NCBI GenBank assembly: GCA_964456095.1
Contig: CAYVZF010000050.1
Coordinates: 1-9,780 of the forward strand
DNA length: 9,780 bases
Reading direction: 5' to 3'
Origin: CANRPC01 sp964456095
Lineage (GTDB): Bacteria > Bacillota_I > Bacilli_A > RFN20 > CAG-449
The notes under the pieces are model-generated. The model ran no database searches, was not told where the DNA came from, and was given only the letters and a program-made list of their open reading frames with translations. Positions 7,549 through 9,780 of this stretch are shown in pieces; the first letter of the stretch is position 1, and the number at the start of each line of letters is the position of its first letter. Position numbers and translations under genes: made by a program.

Positions 7549-7556
7549 TGGAGTAA

Positions 7557-8882
7557 ATGAAAACCAACGAAGAAAGATATTTAAAAGAAGCAATTCGTAA
7601 TGTTAAAAGATTTGCTAAAGAATATGATACTTTTTCAACTTTTTTTGCTCATATTGATGAAGTTAAAGTTAGATCATTACAAGATCTTTCTTTCAAGTAT
7701 GATTTAAAGTTTTTTGAAGATATTTCTAGAATCTTAAGTGTTATTATTTCGATTGTTTCTCGCCCAATACTTGCCAATAAAGGCGAAGAGGTAATTGTTC
7801 GTTCAGCTTCCTCATCAAGTTTAACTCCAGAAATGTTTCAAAAAACAGTTGCGGATTCAACATTATGGAAACAACAAGGTATTGAAATGGTACCTGAATA
7901 TGTTTACAATCAACAATATGTAGATGAAATTAAAACATATGAGAATAAGTTTATTGTTCATTTAGTAAATTTACTTGATTTAGAGCTTACAAAATTCCAA
8001 CAATTTTATATTTCAATGATTCAATCTTATGTTGGTCAAGATAGTTTATCTTTAGATGAAGATAAACAAGAAAAGGCAATGATAAAACTTGATTATTTGC
8101 AAAAGAAAATCATTAAAATAAAAGGAACATATTTCTATCGTATTATTAATAAAGATCATTCTAGATTATCAACAATTATTCCAACTAATATATTGCTTCA
8201 TAATCGTTTATATAATGAATGCTTTAAGTTTTATCGTAAATTTATCACATATAATGATGAAGCTCAAATAAATAAAGATTTCTTCTTATATAATTATGTA
8301 TTAATTCTAAAGCAATTAAAGAAAGCTGGATTTAAATTATTTGGTAAGAAAGCAACACGTGAATCCGAAGCTGTTATTAGAAGATCATTAAATCTTGAAA
8401 ATGATTTAGTTTTCTTCTCTTCACATATGAAAATAACTATGACTTGTATTGAAGAAGAAAATAAATTTATCTTTAAAATTGTTAATAGAGAAGATAATCA
8501 AACAAATTTACATTTATTAATTGTTAATAAAGATGAATCATTCGATAATGTTTTATTAAAAGTTCAAGATACATCTAAATATACAACTATCGAAGCGATA
8601 TCGCTTTGGTTACGTGCATATTTAGAAGATACTGTAAAAATAATTAAACAAAATTTATTAAGTGAAGTTGAAATGATAGGACAATATTTTGAAGAAAGAT
8701 ATCATCGTGTAATAGGTAGTAAAAAAATATACTCTATGTATTGTCCGATATGTAGACAAAAAATGGTAAATGAAGTTGAAAATGATATTTTTCATTGCGA
8801 TAACTGTAATTCATTATATAAATTCTATCAAGGTGAAAAAGAACCTGAGATTGTATTTTTAAGATTAAGGAGGAAGAGCTAG
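7557..8882 (+). CDS. DUF2357/McrC-like partner protein with C-terminal zinc ribbon
   Basis: This 441-residue soluble-looking protein lies eight bases after the McrB-like gene, the usual McrB-McrC arrangement. An early region ends in the block IKTYENKFIVHLVNLL (E129-N130 in a helix), which resembles the DUF2357 signature of McrC-like proteins. A helical middle follows, including FLYNYVLILKQLKKAGFKL, similar to the helix that precedes the nuclease fold in such proteins. I cannot find a convincing PD-(D/E)xK set after it. Instead the C terminus has a four-cysteine knuckle, C396-x2-C399 and C414-x2-C417, typical of a zinc ribbon. A McrC-like activator of the AAA+ ring without a nuclease is the best reading. 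The family link rests on weak motifs plus context, so confidence in the open frame is high and in the assignment moderate. The ribosome site (GTGGAG, three to four bases from ATG) is weak, suggesting coupling to the upstream gene. Confidence 0.65.
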   Translation: MKTNEERYLKEAIRNVKRFAKEYDTFSTFFAHIDEVKVRSLQDLSFKYDLKFFEDISRILSVIISIVSRPILANKGEEVIVRSASSSSLTPEMFQKTVADSTLWKQQGIEMVPEYVYNQQYVDEIKTYENKFIVHLVNLLDLELTKFQQFYISMIQSYVGQDSLSLDEDKQEKAMIKLDYLQKKIIKIKGTYFYRIINKDHSRLSTIIPTNILLHNRLYNECFKFYRKFITYNDEAQINKDFFLYNYVLILKQLKKAGFKLFGKKATRESEAVIRRSLNLENDLVFFSSHMKITMTCIEEENKFIFKIVNREDNQTNLHLLIVNKDESFDNVLLKVQDTSKYTTIEAISLWLRAYLEDTVKIIKQNLLSEVEMIGQYFEERYHRVIGSKKIYSMYCPICRQKMVNEVENDIFHCDNCNSLYKFYQGEKEPEIVFLRLRRKS

Positions 8883-9629
8883 ATGCTAGAGGCAGCGCAA
8901 GAAAAACAAATAACTGTTTCTATTCATGAACTTCATAAATCTTATGGTAAAAAGAAAGTTCTTACTGGCCTTGATTTAGAAGTATATGAAGGAGAATTAT
9001 TTGGTTTTATTGGTATGAATGGTGTCGGTAAATCTACAACGATTGACTGCATGATTGGATTAAAAAAGTTTGAAAAAGGACAAATTCTATTAAATGGATT
9101 TGATATAGTTAAAGAACCAATTGAAGCAAAATCAGTATTCGGTTACGTAGCTAGTGAACCAACTTGTTATGAAGTGATGACTGGATATGATTATTTAGAG
9201 TTTATTGCTAGTATATATCAATTAAATGAAAAGGAATTAAAAAATAATTACAAGTATTTATGTAATCGATTAGGTTTAAGTGAAGAAGATTTATCTCAGT
9301 CGATTTCATCTTATTCTCATGGTATGAAGCAAAAGATTTGTTTAGTAGGTTCATTAATGGGAAATCCAAAGATTTGGATTCTAGATGAACCAACCGTTGG
9401 TCTTGATATTGTCGCGGTTGAAGAACTAAAAAAAATGATGCAAGAATACGCTGCACACGGAAATACGGTATTTATTACTTCACATAATATTGAATTAGTA
9501 AGTAAAATATGTGATCGTGTTGCGATTATTAATGATGGTAAAGTTGTTGGCTTACATGATTTAAAAAGAAATCCTAATAAACGCTTACAACTTTCAAAAA
9601 TATTCTTAGATATTTATAAAGAAAGGTAG
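8883..9629 (+). CDS. ABC transporter ATP-binding protein (ABC-2 / CcmA type)
   Basis: This 248-residue protein is a complete single ABC ATPase that powers a membrane exporter. It shows Walker A GMNGVGKST (44-52), a SYSHGMKQK signature (143-151), Walker B IWILDEPTVGLD (D168, E169) and the H-loop histidine H201 in TSHN. The Q-loop region reads GYVASEPTCYEVMTG, typical of the drug/ABC-2 exporter class, in which this position varies. The ATG at 8883 follows the TAG of the preceding gene with no gap. Its ribosome site aaggagg (8867-8873) lies inside the previous gene, so translation is coupled. The neighbouring permease begins eight bases after the stop. Substrate unknown; context suggests a link to the surface-protein export genes, which is inference. 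Confidence 0.93.
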   Translation: MLEAAQEKQITVSIHELHKSYGKKKVLTGLDLEVYEGELFGFIGMNGVGKSTTIDCMIGLKKFEKGQILLNGFDIVKEPIEAKSVFGYVASEPTCYEVMTGYDYLEFIASIYQLNEKELKNNYKYLCNRLGLSEEDLSQSISSYSHGMKQKICLVGSLMGNPKIWILDEPTVGLDIVAVEELKKMMQEYAAHGNTVFITSHNIELVSKICDRVAIINDGKVVGLHDLKRNPNKRLQLSKIFLDIYKER

Positions 9630-9637
9630 GGAAGATA

Positions 9638-9780
9638 ATGTTAAATTTAATTGCAAAAGATTTTAAATTAATGTTTGCAACTAAGAGCGGTTTAAAAGAA
9701 AAAATAATCTCTCTTATTTTTAGCGTACTCGTTGGTTTAATGTTTATTGCAATTGAAACATTTGTCTTTGTTACTATAAT
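9638..9780 (+). CDS. ABC-2 type permease, N-terminal fragment (runs off window)
   Basis: An open frame starts at ATG 9638, eight bases after the ABC ATPase stop, and continues to the window edge (47 codons). It begins MLNLIAKDFKLMF, a short amphipathic start common in ABC-2 permeases, followed by a basic stretch (KSGLKEK) and a first hydrophobic helix from about residue 23. A purine-rich site (aggtaggga, about 9624-9632) precedes it. It is most likely the membrane partner of the ATPase just upstream. The family cannot be set more exactly from so short a piece. Confidence 0.75.
   Translation, partial: MLNLIAKDFKLMFATKSGLKEKIISLIFSVLVGLMFIAIETFVFVTI

Noticed and set aside
5746..8882. A classical McrBC restriction system
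   Set aside because: No DNA-reading domain and no clear nuclease are visible; the ATPase has membrane helices instead.

Overview
The window is very AT-rich. It has short intergenic gaps, consensus AGGAGG ribosome binding sites, and tryptophan written as TGG. Seven genes end inside the window, four at TAA and three at TAG, so the standard bacterial code fits. This suggests a low-GC Bacillota or Mollicutes-related bacterium, perhaps a gut commensal lineage. That placement is inference from composition and gene families, not from a marker gene. Every gene I can support lies on the + strand.

Left part (1-2752) is accessory DNA in decay. It starts with the 3' part of an apparently intact ATP-binding regulator of the Schlafen-AlbA_2 / RecG-C-terminal-like family (1-974). 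Next come a Fic-family pseudogene with several frameshifts and a ruined catalytic motif (1261 to about 1879), two tandem terminator-like hairpins (1944-2023), and a pseudogene paralogous to the first gene (2093-2752). Stretch 975-1260 has no gene, only a perfect 16-base palindrome and two imperfect hairpins.

Stretch 2753-3193 is extremely AT-rich and non-coding. It ends in a perfect consensus promoter (TTGACA, 17 bases, TATAAT) with a 7+7 base inverted repeat across the -35 box.

Right part (3194-9780) looks like one operon of seven closely spaced genes with gaps of 0 to 37 bases. Two encode paralogous secreted proteins with SipW/TasA-type signal peptides. The third is an ER/SipW-type signal peptidase I that probably cleaves them. 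The fourth is a McrB-like AAA+ ATPase carrying four predicted membrane segments at its N terminus. The fifth resembles a DUF2357/McrC-type partner but ends in a four-cysteine zinc ribbon and shows no clear nuclease motif. The sixth and seventh are the ATPase and the start of the permease of an ABC transporter. The likely logic is that the peptidase processes the two surface or fibre-forming proteins, while the membrane-held AAA+ pair and the ABC transporter act at the membrane on their export, assembly or turnover. A membrane McrB/McrC-like pair inside a SipW/TasA-type operon is the most unusual thing here and may be an undescribed system.
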